Shown one piece after another: positions 63,554-64,000 of a stretch of DNA of 64,000 nucleotides. The number at the start of each line of letters is the position of its first letter. Positions within the stretch are counted from its first letter, which is position 1. Made by a program: the position numbers and the translations under genes. Source of the stretch: Chitinophagales bacterium (GTDB taxonomy: Bacteria > Bacteroidota > Bacteroidia > Chitinophagales > Chitinophagaceae); the NCBI GenBank assembly GCA_026936105.1, contig JAIXKI010000002.1:263556-327555 (forward strand), written 5' to 3'. The notes beneath the pieces were generated by a model. It searched no databases. It was given only the letters and a program-made list of their open reading frames with translations, and had not been told where the DNA came from.

Positions 63554-64000
63554 TTGTCACAAATACCGATCCGATCAAAACTTCCAGATGTAGGCACCAC
63601 GATCTTTACTGTAATGAGTGGTTTGGCCAACCAATATAATGCTATCAATCTCGGCCAGGGATTCCCCGATTATGAAATGAGCGAAGAGTTGATGAATAAG
63701 GTAAGTGAAGTAATGAAAAAAGGATGGAATCAATACGTGCCGATGCAGGGGTATATGCCTTTGAGGGAATCTATTGCAGAGAAGATCGGGTTTTTATATC
63801 AAACAAAAATTTTTCCCGACTCACAGATCACCATCACACCCGGCGGTACTTATGCTATCTATACTGCATTAACCACCATACTTCAACCCGGGGATGAGGT
63901 GATCGTCTTTGAACCGGGTTATGACAGTTATATACCCAATATAGAGATCAACGGCGCCATTCCTGTTTTGATCAACCTGAAATTTCCCGGTTATGAAATA
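63554..64000 (+). CDS. PLP aminotransferase, methionine/kynurenine type (partial)
   Basis: The first 149 codons of a fold-type I aminotransferase run off the window end. Features: G-T-T-I-F-T-V-M, A-I-N-L-G-Q-G-F-P-D-Y, Y-V-P-M-Q-G-Y-M-P-L-R, T-P-G-G-T-Y-A-I-Y and P-G-D-E-V-I-V-F-E-P-G-Y-D-S-Y. The set resembles YbdL (methionine aminotransferase) and kynurenine aminotransferases. Start is probably TTG at 63554, as no ATG precedes the conserved region. The lysine binding PLP is outside the window. Confidence 0.87.
   Translation, partial: MSQIPIRSKLPDVGTTIFTVMSGLANQYNAINLGQGFPDYEMSEELMNKVSEVMKKGWNQYVPMQGYMPLRESIAEKIGFLYQTKIFPDSQITITPGGTYAIYTALTTILQPGDEVIVFEPGYDSYIPNIEINGAIPVLINLKFPGYEI

Overview
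The window looks like chromosomal core DNA from a member of the Bacteroidota, probably near the Chitinophagaceae. The signs are: a TAnnTTTG box 10-25 nt upstream of many starts, which is the -7 element of Bacteroidota promoters; almost no Shine-Dalgarno sequences; a Rho factor with a large charged insertion; a fused alpha/beta E1 oxo-acid dehydrogenase; an IPExxxVDY-family protein; a YbeY lacking the third zinc histidine; and many secreted peptidases. There is no rRNA, CRISPR array, intact transposase or prophage. One tRNA (Phe) is present.

Layout. 1-3.9 kb: amidohydrolase end, class A beta-lactamase-like protein, unknown membrane protein, M1 peptidase. 3.9-10.2 kb (minus): an M16/M16/YvlD-like/E1 operon and a retropepsin-like PDZ protease. 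10.5-18.4 kb: secreted esterase, NagA, Mg-type P-ATPase with a CxxCH lipoprotein, an OmpR-type two-component pair, and an overlooked 56-aa gene with its own terminator. 18.5-27.8 kb (minus): SWIM-SNF2 helicase, ComB, SRPBCC protein, GcvT, and a PadR-PspC operon with a clear operator. 28-36 kb: Usp, AsnS, Rho, and SelU - unknown secreted protein - SelD (selenium for tRNA). 36-40.9 kb (minus): CtlX, pterin dehydratase, IPExxxVDY protein, M28-PDZ and M20 peptidases. 40.9-45.4 kb: ChrA, NadD, YbeY, MnmG.

45.3-48.4 kb (minus) holds the most unusual locus: a stand-alone SET-domain protein, an ATP-grasp ligase and an ATP-grasp-SET fusion packed head to tail. This looks like a ligase-plus-methyltransferase pathway making or modifying an unknown peptide or protein. 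48.6-52.6 kb: Pif1-like helicase, a decayed GxxExxY gene bracketed by CACAGATG-type repeats, Ssb and a zinc-ribbon protein. 52.6-57.3 kb: pseudouridine catabolism (PsuK, PsuG), a Tat-exported phosphocholine-specific phospholipase C, and tRNA-Phe. 57.4-64 kb: RecQ, KdsD, mannose-1-phosphate guanylyltransferase, a DnaQ-like exonuclease, RidA, a YjbR pseudogene carrying an inserted CCTGCCGGCAGG palindrome, and the start of a methionine-type aminotransferase.

All function calls come from reading translated motifs by eye; no database search was run.
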